From an uncultured Lachnospiraceae bacterium (GTDB taxonomy: Bacteria; Bacillota; Clostridia; Lachnospirales; Lachnospiraceae): 64,000 nucleotides of DNA. Each line of letters opens with the position of its first letter. Position 1 is the stretch's first letter. Where the stretch lies: positions 1 to 64,000 of the forward strand of contig CANRFJ010000015.1 of NCBI GenBank assembly GCA_947629865.1, written 5' to 3'. Both the position numbers and the translations under genes were made by a program. Positions 1 to 7,762 of the stretch are shown here, piece after piece. The notes beneath the pieces were generated by a model. The model made no database searches. It was not told the DNA's origin and was given only the letters and a program-made list of their open reading frames with translations.

Positions 1-170
1 GATAATCAAGGCAGAATAAGATGAACTATATGCCATGAGGCAGGCATATATGTTTCACACAAACTGATGATGCCTCTATTAAAGAAATTAATTTATACAT
101 CAGTGAAGCGTTATTTTATTTTAAAACGGCGAACAAACAGTTTGATGAAAAGAAGATTTTTGAAATTGGA

Positions 171-395
171 ATGAGAAAAGCATATGTTGAATTTATAGAC
201 ATTGTTGGTCTTTCGACGTTCATAAATCTATTGGATATGTATAAGCAGAGTTACCAAAACATGGAAGAGTTGAATGGCTTTATGACAGATAATAAATCAG
301 ATATCGGGGAGATTGGCGAATTTATAATTTCTAAAGGATTGGAATTGAAAGAAATTAAAGAAAATTATTTGGAAAAGAAAAATGGCGGTGAATAG
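171..395 (+). CDS. hypothetical protein, probable 3' fragment
   Basis: This short acidic, AT-rich reading frame (74 aa from the ATG) has no family I recognise. The same frame stays open upstream to a stop at 36-38 and reads as a plausible helical protein (a stretch with NLYISEALFYFKTANKQFD lies before the first ATG). The true gene may therefore start further upstream with a frameshift or truncation, or it may be a decayed remnant. No good Shine-Dalgarno sequence precedes the ATG at 171. Its low GC sets it apart from the genes downstream and suggests recent acquisition. A frameshift or lost 5' end is an inference. Confidence 0.35.
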   Translation: MRKAYVEFIDIVGLSTFINLLDMYKQSYQNMEELNGFMTDNKSDIGEIGEFIISKGLELKEIKENYLEKKNGGE

Positions 396-489
396 TAGTA
401 TCTATGATTTAATAGACGGCAGAATTTTCAAGATTCTAAAGAAATTAATGGGAAGTGTGAAAGAAAGGAAACAAGTAAATTTGGCGTAG
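382..489 (+). CDS. possible 35-aa basic peptide
   Basis: This short frame overlaps the end of the preceding frame by 14 bases and encodes a basic, helix-prone 35-residue peptide ending in KERKQVNLA. The overlap and AT-rich composition match the fragment before it, so the two could be one small accessory unit. The ribosome binding site is weak. There is no recognisable family; this is a low-confidence call, recorded because the stretch 396-640 otherwise holds nothing. Confidence 0.15.
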   Translation: MAVNSSIYDLIDGRIFKILKKLMGSVKERKQVNLA

Positions 490-640
490 AGTATTGTGTT
501 TGGGAGGTTTAAATCTCGTTCTCCTTATGAGCAATCTAACGCATGTCTGAAATAACATAATCCTTATATTGAATATTGATACGACAGCCATTCAGAAAAG
601 CATGAGTGACCATAAAAAGCATGACAAGGAGGTTACTGTT

Positions 641-3130
641 ATGACACCCGACAGAATAAAAGTACGCGGCGGACGGGTACATAACCTGAAAAATATTGAT
701 GTTGAAATACCGCTTAACAGGATCGTGGGAATCGCCGGTGTTTCCGGTTCGGGAAAATCTTCTTTGGCGCTCGGTATCCTGTACGCGGAGGGATCGAGAC
801 GGTATCTGGAGTCTCTATCGACTTATACGCGCAGAAGAATGACGCAGGCGGAGAAGGCACAGGTGGACGAAGTGATGTATGTTCCCGCTGCACTGGCGCT
901 CCGACAGCGGCCCGGTGTTCCCGGAATCCGCAGTACATTCGGGACTGGTACAGAGCTGCTGAACAGTCTGCGTCTGATGTTTTCAAGGCTTTCCAGCCAT
1001 TGTTGTCCGAATGGCCACTATGTGGAGCCCTCGTTGAATGTGGCGGCGGATCTTCCGCTTGTCTGCCCCGTGTGCGGCGAGCAATTCTCTGCGCCGGGCG
1101 CCGAGGAACTCTCCTTCAACAGCTATGGCGCGTGTAAGCGCTGCGATGGAACGGGAATCGTCCGAATCGTAGACGAAGCGACGCTGGTGCCGGACGAGTC
1201 GCTGTCGATTGACGAGGGGGCCGTCGCGCCGTGGCAGACACTGATGTGGTCGCTGATGAAGGATATTGCCCGCGAAATGGGCGTCCGCACGGACGTGCCG
1301 TTTCGGGAGCTGAGCGCAAAGGAGCGCGACATTGTCTTTCATGGCCCCGCAGTCAGGAAAAATATCATTTATCAGAATAAGAGCAGCGGCGCCGCCGGAG
1401 ATATGGATTTTACCTATTTTAACGCCACCTATACGGTGGAAAATGCATTATCCAAGGTTAAGGACGAAAAGGGTATGAAGCGGGTGGAAAAGTTTTTGCG
1501 GCAGGAGGTCTGTCCGGACTGCGGGGGGACGAGGCTCAGCAGCGAGGCGCGCGCACCGAGACTGCGGGGCATATCGCTTGCGGAGGCCTGTGCCATGACG
1601 CTTTCGGATTTGACGCAGTGGGTTGCGGGGGTTCCGGATTCTCTGCCCGCGGAAATGCGTCCCATGGCGGAGAGCATTTGCGAGTCGTTTATGAGCGCCG
1701 CGAAGCGTCTGACAGATCTCGGACTGTCCTATCTTACCCTTGACCGCGCCGCCTCCACTCTTTCCACCGGGGAGAGGCAGAGAATGAATTTGGCTAGGGC
1801 GGTGCGCAACCGAACTACCGGCGTTCTGTACGTCCTCGACGAGCCGTCCATCGGCCTGCACCCCTCCAATCTGGAGGGGCTGTCCGGTGTGATGCGTGAC
1901 CTGGTTGCCGACGGCAATTCGATTGTTCTGGTGGATCACGACACGCTTGTGCTCTCGGAGGCCGACTGGCTCATTGAACTCGGTCCGGGAGCCGGTGCGG
2001 ACGGTGGCCGCGTTATCGCACAGGGGCCGCTCGAAGAAGTGGAGAACGATCCCAATTCGCGGATTGGCGGTTTTCTTGCGGGGAAAACGGGTATCTATAT
2101 GAGGCGGCATATCGAGCCGGATCAGATGTTTTCGCTTGGGACGATCCATCTGTCTACATCGGATATCCATACGGTAAAACCATTGGAGGTTGATTTCCCC
2201 AAAGGACGGCTGATTGCCGTGACCGGCGTTTCCGGTTCGGGGAAAACGACAATGATTCTGGAAAGTCTGATTCCCGCCCTGGAAGCATCTATTCGGGGTG
2301 ACAGGCTTCCGAAGCATGTGAAGAATGTATCTGCCGACGGGATCACATGCGTCAAGCTGATAGACGCCACCCCTATAGGGATTAACGTGCGTTCCACGGT
2401 CGCCACCTATGCCGGTGTGCATGATGAATTGCGCAAGGCCTATGCAGGGACGGCAGATGCAGAGAAAATGGGTTACAGAGCAGGTGATTTTTCCTATAAC
2501 ACGGGACGCCTAAGGTGTCCCGCCTGTGAGGGGACAGGGACAATCAGTCTCGATGTCCAGTTTTTGCCGGATGTTGAGATTCCATGCCCGCAGTGCGGCG
2601 GTTCGCGCTATGCGGAAGACGCGGGCCTGATCCGGCGCATACCGGAGCAGGGAGGGCCGGGAAATACGCTTCCGGAGCTCATGGCTATGAGCGTGGATGA
2701 GGCGCTGGACGTATGTGCAGACATTCCGCGTGTGGCGCGCAGGCTGCGCGTGCTGCATGAACTCGGTCTGGGATATCTGACATTGGGCGAGCAGACGCCG
2801 AGTCTGTCGGGCGGCGAGGCGCAGCGGTTGAAGCTTGCAGGGGAGATGGGCAAGGGACAGTCCGATACGGTCTTTGTATTTGACGAGCCCACGATTGGCC
2901 TTCACCCGCTGGATGTAGAGACGCTGCTCCATGTATTTGGCGAATTGATTGGGAAGGGAGCGACCGTCATTGTCATTGAACATGATCTGGATGTGATAAG
3001 AAATTCGGATTATATTGTCGATATGGGGCCGGGCGGCGGTATCCACGGAGGAGAAATTGTCGCGGCAGGCGCGCCGGAGGAAATCTGCCGGTGCGCGAGC
3101 AGTAAAACCGGAATCTATCTGAAAAAGTGA
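641..3130 (+). CDS. UvrA-like ATPase, class II (no UvrB-binding insert)
   Basis: UvrA-family DNA-damage-binding ABC ATPase with two fused nucleotide-binding modules. Visible: Walker A GVSGSGKSS near residue 35 and GVSGSGKTT near residue 530; signatures LSTGERQR near 373 and LSGGEAQR near 722; Walker B DEPSIG and DEPTIG; a zinc module with CPNGH/CPVCG and CKRCDGTG; and a second, CPACEGTG..CPQCGG. The protein is 829 aa against about 940 for housekeeping UvrA. The stretch between the first zinc module and SFNSYGAC is only about 40 residues, so the UvrB-binding domain is missing. That is the hallmark of UvrA2-type paralogues, linked in other bacteria to damage or drug tolerance. ATG 641 is chosen because AAGGAGG lies at 626-632; a TTG at 569 would add 24 residues with no such site. 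Its substrate cannot be told from sequence. Confidence 0.9.
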   Translation: MTPDRIKVRGGRVHNLKNIDVEIPLNRIVGIAGVSGSGKSSLALGILYAEGSRRYLESLSTYTRRRMTQAEKAQVDEVMYVPAALALRQRPGVPGIRSTFGTGTELLNSLRLMFSRLSSHCCPNGHYVEPSLNVAADLPLVCPVCGEQFSAPGAEELSFNSYGACKRCDGTGIVRIVDEATLVPDESLSIDEGAVAPWQTLMWSLMKDIAREMGVRTDVPFRELSAKERDIVFHGPAVRKNIIYQNKSSGAAGDMDFTYFNATYTVENALSKVKDEKGMKRVEKFLRQEVCPDCGGTRLSSEARAPRLRGISLAEACAMTLSDLTQWVAGVPDSLPAEMRPMAESICESFMSAAKRLTDLGLSYLTLDRAASTLSTGERQRMNLARAVRNRTTGVLYVLDEPSIGLHPSNLEGLSGVMRDLVADGNSIVLVDHDTLVLSEADWLIELGPGAGADGGRVIAQGPLEEVENDPNSRIGGFLAGKTGIYMRRHIEPDQMFSLGTIHLSTSDIHTVKPLEVDFPKGRLIAVTGVSGSGKTTMILESLIPALEASIRGDRLPKHVKNVSADGITCVKLIDATPIGINVRSTVATYAGVHDELRKAYAGTADAEKMGYRAGDFSYNTGRLRCPACEGTGTISLDVQFLPDVEIPCPQCGGSRYAEDAGLIRRIPEQGGPGNTLPELMAMSVDEALDVCADIPRVARRLRVLHELGLGYLTLGEQTPSLSGGEAQRLKLAGEMGKGQSDTVFVFDEPTIGLHPLDVETLLHVFGELIGKGATVIVIEHDLDVIRNSDYIVDMGPGGGIHGGEIVAAGAPEEICRCASSKTGIYLKK

Positions 3131-3151
3131 GTCTGCGGAAAAGTTTTCCTG

Positions 3152-3180
3152 TTGCAATCTGAACATATGTGTGCTACAAT
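3152..3180 (+). promoter_or_regulatory. sigma-A promoter of the radical-SAM pair
   Basis: TTGCAA (3152-3157), a 17-base spacer and TACAAT (3175-3180) form a good housekeeping promoter. The spacer itself contains GAACATATGTGT (3161-3172), a one-mismatch LexA-like site. Confidence 0.7.
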
Positions 3181-3185
3181 GGAAT

Positions 3186-3199
3186 AGAACAAATGTTCT
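3186..3199 (+). promoter_or_regulatory. LexA (SOS) box
   Basis: AGAACAAATGTTCT is a perfect 14-bp palindrome containing GAAC-N4-GTTC, the Firmicutes LexA/Cheo-box consensus. It lies just downstream of the -10 and upstream of the ribosome binding site at 3204-3209, an ideal place for repression. A second, imperfect site overlaps the promoter spacer at 3161-3172. Binding by LexA is inferred from the known consensus. Confidence 0.7.
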
Positions 3200-3217
3200 G
3201 ATTGGAGGGCGTTGTCT

Positions 3218-4702
3218 ATGGCATTGTCACAGGAGATTTTTGAAAAACTGAGGATTCTCACAGATGCGGCCAAGTATGATGTGGCCTGTACCTCCAGCGG
3301 CTCCAGCCGCCGGGGGGCGGAGGGGATGATGGGAAATACGGTGGCCGCCGGAATCTGTCACTGTTTTTCCGCGGACGGACGGTGTATTTCCCTTCTGAAG
3401 ATATTGCAGACTAACGAGTGCGTTTTTGACTGCAGATATTGTATCAACCGCTGTTCCAATGATGTGCCCAGGGCCTCTTTTACCCCGGAGGAGATTGCGG
3501 AACTGACCGTGTCCTTTTACCGGAGAAATTATATTGAAGGGCTGTTTCTGAGCTCCGGTATAAATAAGAATCCGGACTATACTATGGAGCAGATTTATCA
3601 GGCCGTGTATCTTTTGCGCACAAAGCACCGCTTTAACGGCTATATTCATGTAAAGGCCATTCCGGGTGCGGATTCGCTTCTGATCGAAAAGACAGGGTGG
3701 CTCGCAGACCGCATGAGCGTCAATCTGGAACTTCCCACGGCGGAGGGGCTGAGGGCGCTGGCGCCCCAGAAGAATCGCAGGAAGATACTGACGCCCATGC
3801 GCCAGATCCAGATGGGAAGAAGGGAGAGCCAGCTGATGGGAGGCTACAGGAGAGGCCGGATCTCGGAAGAACCCCGCAAGCGCTTTGCGGGAGATGGTGC
3901 GGGCGGCAGCCTTTTGGATTCGGGCGGCAGCCTGCCGGTTCCGGATAGCCGTCTTCTGGTTTCGGATGGCATGGCGAAGCTTCCGGCGCTCTCGGAGAAT
4001 TCCCTCTATTCCCTGCAGGAGTCCCATTCGGAGAGCAGTTTTGTTCCGGCCGGACAGAGTACCCAGATGATTGTGGGGGCTTCGGGGGAGAGCGATTATG
4101 AGATTTTACATGTGGCGGAGGCGCTGTATCAGCAGTTTGAACTGAAACGGGTATTTTACTCTGCCTTTGTCAACACCACGCGGGATTCCATGCTGCCGGA
4201 TACGGCGGGGAGCGGCCCGCCGCTGCTGAGGGAACACAGACTGTACCAGGCGGATTTCCTTATGCGGTATTATCAATTCCGGGCGGAGGAGATTCTCACG
4301 CCCGAACACCCCGACCTGGACGTACAGGTTGATCCAAAGTGCAGTTGGGCGCTGAATCATCTGGAGAATTTTCCAGTGGAGGTTCAGACGGCGGACTACC
4401 ACACCCTGCTACGGATTCCGGGAGTGGGGGTGAAGTCGGCCAGACGCATACTCGCTGCCCGCAAGATGGGGAGCCTCGACTATAGCTCGTTGAAAAAATT
4501 TGGCGTGGTGCTCAAGCGGGCCATGTATTTTATTACCTGTAACGGGAAAATGATGATGCCGGTTCGGCTGAATAAAAATTTTATACTGGCAAATCTTCTC
4601 GGCCTGAATGAAAAACTGCCTCCGGGTGTGAGGGGAGGCAGAACCTATCGGCAGATGACGCTGTTTGATACGGGACAGATTGCCGGAAGGGAGGGCGGCT
4701 GA
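3218..4702 (+). CDS. putative DNA modification/repair radical SAM protein (TIGR03916-like)
   Basis: Radical SAM enzyme whose CxxxCxxC cluster is C68-x3-C72-x2-C75 (CVFDCRYC), followed by INRCSND. The C-terminus has a helix-hairpin-helix-like segment (LRIPGVGVKSARRILAAR near residue 405) that suggests DNA contact. Family knowledge: this type is named a DNA modification/repair radical SAM protein and travels with the gene that follows; its chemistry is unknown. The start is ATG 3218 with GGAGGG at 3204-3209. At 494 aa it is longer than the roughly 420 I expect, because residues about 220-275 are a low-complexity Gly/Ser-rich insert containing an in-frame 21-base duplication. The SOS box in front implies induction by DNA damage. 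Confidence 0.88.
   Translation: MALSQEIFEKLRILTDAAKYDVACTSSGSSRRGAEGMMGNTVAAGICHCFSADGRCISLLKILQTNECVFDCRYCINRCSNDVPRASFTPEEIAELTVSFYRRNYIEGLFLSSGINKNPDYTMEQIYQAVYLLRTKHRFNGYIHVKAIPGADSLLIEKTGWLADRMSVNLELPTAEGLRALAPQKNRRKILTPMRQIQMGRRESQLMGGYRRGRISEEPRKRFAGDGAGGSLLDSGGSLPVPDSRLLVSDGMAKLPALSENSLYSLQESHSESSFVPAGQSTQMIVGASGESDYEILHVAEALYQQFELKRVFYSAFVNTTRDSMLPDTAGSGPPLLREHRLYQADFLMRYYQFRAEEILTPEHPDLDVQVDPKCSWALNHLENFPVEVQTADYHTLLRIPGVGVKSARRILAARKMGSLDYSSLKKFGVVLKRAMYFITCNGKMMMPVRLNKNFILANLLGLNEKLPPGVRGGRTYRQMTLFDTGQIAGREGG
3900..3933. repeat. in-frame 21-bp near-duplication inside the radical-SAM gene
   Basis: CGGGCGGCAGCCT occurs at 3900-3912 and again at 3921-3933, a 21-base period of exactly seven codons. 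It sits in the insert that makes this protein longer than its family and suggests expansion by replication slippage. Confidence 0.6.
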
Positions 4703-4703
4703 T

Positions 4704-5474
4704 ATGCAGGTCTGCGTTTACTTGTGCGAGGATTCTATCGAGGGGATTTTTTCGGCGGTATACCGCGCCTATGCCGACCGACGCGCCCATGAGAGCAACC
4801 GGATTATGCTTCGGACGCCCGGATTTAACAGAGAACTGTTCTGTGAATATCTGCCGGTGGAGACGGATTGTATGAGGGCGGTAAAGGTGGCGCGCACGAT
4901 ACAGAGGGATATATCGGGGCGTGCGTATGAATTTGTGCAAAAGGCGGCCGTATCCTGCCGCCCCGAAAAAGCGGACGCCATCTATCGATTTATCATTGAG
5001 GGGCTGACGGTGGGAAGCCGGGTGATGGATCATCTGACGGCGCCCTTTATGCAGACGCTTTGCGCCTTGGTGAGGCACACGGATAATGAGACGCACTCTT
5101 TTATGGAATTTCTTCGCTTTGAGGAATTGGAAAATGGAGTGTTATTTGGCAAAATAAATCCGAAGAACGATATTCTGCCTTTTCTTGCAGGGCATTTTTC
5201 AGATCGTTTTTCCGGTGAGGACTGGGTGATTGCCGATACCGTTCATCAGACGGTTTTGATTCACCGCAGGGGAGCGGACTGCATATATGCCTCCATGCAG
5301 GAGATTGATTTTGACGAGCTGGCGCTGCACTACTCTGCCGGGGAGGAGACGATGCAGAGGCTTTGGAAGACTTTTGTCGATGCCATTGCCATCAGGGAGA
5401 GGGTGAATCCCGGACTACAGAGACAGATGATGCCGCTCCGCTACCGGAGATACATGAGAGAGTTTCCGGATTGA
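4704..5474 (+). CDS. probable DNA metabolism protein (TIGR03915/DUF4130 family)
   Basis: 256-aa partner of the preceding radical SAM gene, whose stop lies one base away; a GGAAGGAGGG site at 4685-4694 sits inside the upstream gene's end. The start is therefore ATG 4704, giving MQVCVYLCEDSIEGIF. Features typical of the family are the N-terminal YLCEDSIEGIFSAVY segment and a C-terminal DUF4130-type domain with LRFEELENGVLFGKINPKND and RFSGEDWVIADTVH, ending in QMMPLRYRRYMREF. Family knowledge places these proteins next to radical SAM DNA-repair-like enzymes, sometimes fused to uracil-DNA-glycosylase-like domains. No catalytic residue can be assigned. It is co-transcribed and so shares the SOS box. 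Confidence 0.88.
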   Translation: MQVCVYLCEDSIEGIFSAVYRAYADRRAHESNRIMLRTPGFNRELFCEYLPVETDCMRAVKVARTIQRDISGRAYEFVQKAAVSCRPEKADAIYRFIIEGLTVGSRVMDHLTAPFMQTLCALVRHTDNETHSFMEFLRFEELENGVLFGKINPKNDILPFLAGHFSDRFSGEDWVIADTVHQTVLIHRRGADCIYASMQEIDFDELALHYSAGEETMQRLWKTFVDAIAIRERVNPGLQRQMMPLRYRRYMREFPD

Positions 5475-5494
5475 CAGGCTTTCCGCAATGGTTA

Positions 5495-5523
5495 TTGAAA
5501 TATCATCAGAATATTGGTACAAT
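5495..5523 (+). promoter_or_regulatory. promoter of thiD
   Basis: TTGAAA (5495-5500), 17 bases, TACAAT (5518-5523). The leader to the ATG at 5601 is about 70 bases. I see no TPP-riboswitch core (CTGAGA, ACCTGATCTGG) in it. Confidence 0.65.
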
Positions 5524-5600
5524 GTTCGTAGTGCATAGATACGTCGGACTGACGCGATAGGAAGTAAGCGAGGCAGGGGACGCAAAAGAGGCGGGGACAG

Positions 5601-6395
5601 ATGGAGAGATTAAAAACTGTGCTGGCGATTGCCGGCAGTGATTCCAGCGGAGGAGCCGGTATCCAGGCGGACATAAAGACAATGATTATGAACGGCGTCT
5701 ATGCTATGACCGCCGTGACGGCGCTGACAGCGCAGAACACCACGGGCGTACGCGCCGTGGAGAGAGTGACGCCCGCTTTTCTGGGGCAGCAGATTGACGC
5801 CGTGTGCACGGATATTATGCCGGATGCGGTGAAGATAGGTATGCTGCCGGAGGCCGCTCTCATAGAAGTAGTGGCGGAAAAACTGGAGCAGTATGAACTC
5901 AGGAATATTGTGGCGGATCCGGTGATGGTGGCCACCAGCGGCGCCAGCCTGATGGACGGCGAGGCTGTGCAGGTCTGGAAAGAGAGGATTTTGCCGTTGG
6001 CAGCCCTGATCACACCGAATATTCCGGAGGCGGAAGTGCTCTCCGGCAGCAGGATCCGCTCGCCAAAGGATATGGAACGGGCGGCCGAGAAACTGTGCGG
6101 GACATATTCCTGCGCCGTTCTGTGCAAGGGGGGACACAGTTCCGGCGGGGCGGACGACGTGCTCTGCTCAGCGGAGGGGATTACCTGGTTCGCCGGAGAG
6201 AGGATTGCAAACCCCAACACCCACGGCACAGGCTGTACGCTCTCCAGCGCCATCGCCTCGAATCTTGCAAAGGGAATGATGCTGCCCCAGTCGGTGAGTA
6301 GGGCGAAGGAATATCTCACAGGGGCGTTGTCTGCGATGTTGGATCTGGGAGAGGGGAGCGGGCCCCTTCATCACGGGTACGGTATGCAGCCGTGA
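5601..6395 (+). CDS. thiD: hydroxymethylpyrimidine/phosphomethylpyrimidine kinase
   Basis: 264-aa ribokinase-fold kinase that phosphorylates HMP and HMP-phosphate in thiamine synthesis or salvage. The N-terminus has the family signature AIAGSDSSGGAGIQADIKT and GVYAMTAVTALTAQNT. The C-terminal half has KGGHSSGGADD and the anion-hole/catalytic NTHGTGCTLSSAIAS, where the aspartate of the usual motif reads NTHGTGC as in ThiD proteins. No other thi genes lie nearby, so it may serve salvage, including of pyridoxine-like substrates. Length is normal. The start follows GGCGGGGA at 5591-5598, a weak site. Confidence 0.93.
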   Translation: MERLKTVLAIAGSDSSGGAGIQADIKTMIMNGVYAMTAVTALTAQNTTGVRAVERVTPAFLGQQIDAVCTDIMPDAVKIGMLPEAALIEVVAEKLEQYELRNIVADPVMVATSGASLMDGEAVQVWKERILPLAALITPNIPEAEVLSGSRIRSPKDMERAAEKLCGTYSCAVLCKGGHSSGGADDVLCSAEGITWFAGERIANPNTHGTGCTLSSAIASNLAKGMMLPQSVSRAKEYLTGALSAMLDLGEGSGPLHHGYGMQP

Positions 6396-6470
6396 CGGGG
6401 CGGAGCCGGAGGATTTTCCTCCCCAAGAGAGACAGATATTTAATGAAAAATAAGAAAAATGGAGGTCGCT

Positions 6471-7658
6471 ATGGTATCGGAAAAAATGGTAAAACTGGGA
6501 ACGAATCGCTCGGTGATTCGGGATTTATTTGAGTATGGCAATCAGAGAAAGGCGGAGATAGGCGCGGACAAGGTATTTGATTTCAGCCTGGGGAATCCCA
6601 GCGTACCGGCTCCTCCGGCTGTCAGGGAGGCGGCGCTGGATCTGCTGCAGAACGAGGACGAGCTGCTTCTTCACGGGTACACCTCTGCCCAGGGAGACGC
6701 CGGACTGAGGGAAAAAATCGCGGCGTACATAAACGGGCAGCACGGCGTCCATCTGACGGCGGACAATCTGTATATCACCGTAGGGGCGGCCGCTTCGCTG
6801 ACGATCTCCCTGAAGGCCCTGACGGAGGAGGGAGATGAATTTATCACCTTTGCGCCGTTTTTTCCGGAGTACCGCGTATTTGTGGAAAATGCGGGGGCTT
6901 CCCTGGTAGTGGCCGACAGCGATCCGGAGGATTTCCAGATTGACTGCGGAGTGTTTGAGAAGGCTGTCACCGCCCACACAAAGGGCGTTATTCTCAATTC
7001 CCCCAACAATCCGTCCGGCGTTGTGATTACGGAGGACAGGATTCGGGAGCTGTGCGGCATACTGGAGAAAAAGCAGAGGGAATACGGCCACCCGATTTTC
7101 CTGATTTCCGACGAGCCGTATCGGGAGCTGGTGTATGACGGCGTGAAGGTGCCGTATCTGATGAACTATTATGACAATACCATTGTCTGCTATTCCTACA
7201 GCAAATCCCTGTCCCTGCCGGGCGAGCGGATTGGCTATATTGCCGTCTCGGAGAAGGCGGCGGAGTGGAAAAAGATTTATGCGGCGGTCTGTGGCGCGGG
7301 CCGTTCCCTGGGCTATGTCTGTGCGCCGAGCCTGTTTCAGCAGGTGGTGGCCCGCTGTATCGGGCAGACGTCGGACGTGTCGATATATAAGAAAAACAGG
7401 GATTTACTCTACAACGCACTGACAGAGTACGGCTACCGCTGTATCCGGCCGGACGGCGCTTTTTACCTCTTTGTGGAGGCGCTGGAAAAGGACGCCAATG
7501 CCTTTTCCGCGAAGGCCAGGGAGTATGAACTATTACTGGTGCCGGCGGACAGTTTTGGCACACCCGGATTTGTCCGCATCTCCTATTGTGTCAGCACGGA
7601 GCAGATCGAGCGGTCTCTGCCGGCTTTCCGTGCGCTGGCTGAGGCTTACGGGAAGTGA
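6471..7658 (+). CDS. PLP-dependent class I/II aminotransferase
   Basis: 395-aa fold-type I aminotransferase of the AspC/AlaT branch. Visible motifs: SLGNPSVPAPPAVREAA near the N-terminus, NSPNNPSGVVI for substrate and PLP binding, SDEPYRELVYDG with the PLP-pyridine aspartate, and SYSKSLSLPGERIGY containing the Schiff-base lysine. An Arg late in the chain (GFVRISYC) should bind the substrate carboxylate. ATG 6471 is chosen because GGAGG (6461-6465) lies 5 bases away; an upstream ATG at 6459 overlaps that site. The amino-acid specificity cannot be read from sequence. It stands alone between thiD and pta; a GGAGGATTTTCCTCC hairpin precedes it. Confidence 0.9.
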   Translation: MVSEKMVKLGTNRSVIRDLFEYGNQRKAEIGADKVFDFSLGNPSVPAPPAVREAALDLLQNEDELLLHGYTSAQGDAGLREKIAAYINGQHGVHLTADNLYITVGAAASLTISLKALTEEGDEFITFAPFFPEYRVFVENAGASLVVADSDPEDFQIDCGVFEKAVTAHTKGVILNSPNNPSGVVITEDRIRELCGILEKKQREYGHPIFLISDEPYRELVYDGVKVPYLMNYYDNTIVCYSYSKSLSLPGERIGYIAVSEKAAEWKKIYAAVCGAGRSLGYVCAPSLFQQVVARCIGQTSDVSIYKKNRDLLYNALTEYGYRCIRPDGAFYLFVEALEKDANAFSAKAREYELLLVPADSFGTPGFVRISYCVSTEQIERSLPAFRALAEAYGK

Positions 7659-7697
7659 TAGGCAGGGGAGATTTTATCGGAATTATTGAAGTTTGTC

Positions 7698-7725
7698 TTG
7701 TTTTTTGGCGTGAAATTGGTATTAT
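7698..7725 (+). promoter_or_regulatory. promoter of pta
   Basis: TTGTTT (7698-7703), 16 bases, TATTAT (7720-7725), about 37 bases before the pta ATG. The -35 is only moderately good. Confidence 0.45.
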
Positions 7726-7762
7726 AGAAGTGTAAATATTTTTTATCAGGAGGAATAAGCAG

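Noticed and set aside
1448..2422. Long minus-strand open frame of 324 codons opposite the UvrA-like gene
   Set aside because: It lies entirely under a gene with clear UvrA motifs, has no ribosome binding site and reads as low-quality Arg/His/Gly-rich protein, typical of antisense frames in GC-rich DNA.
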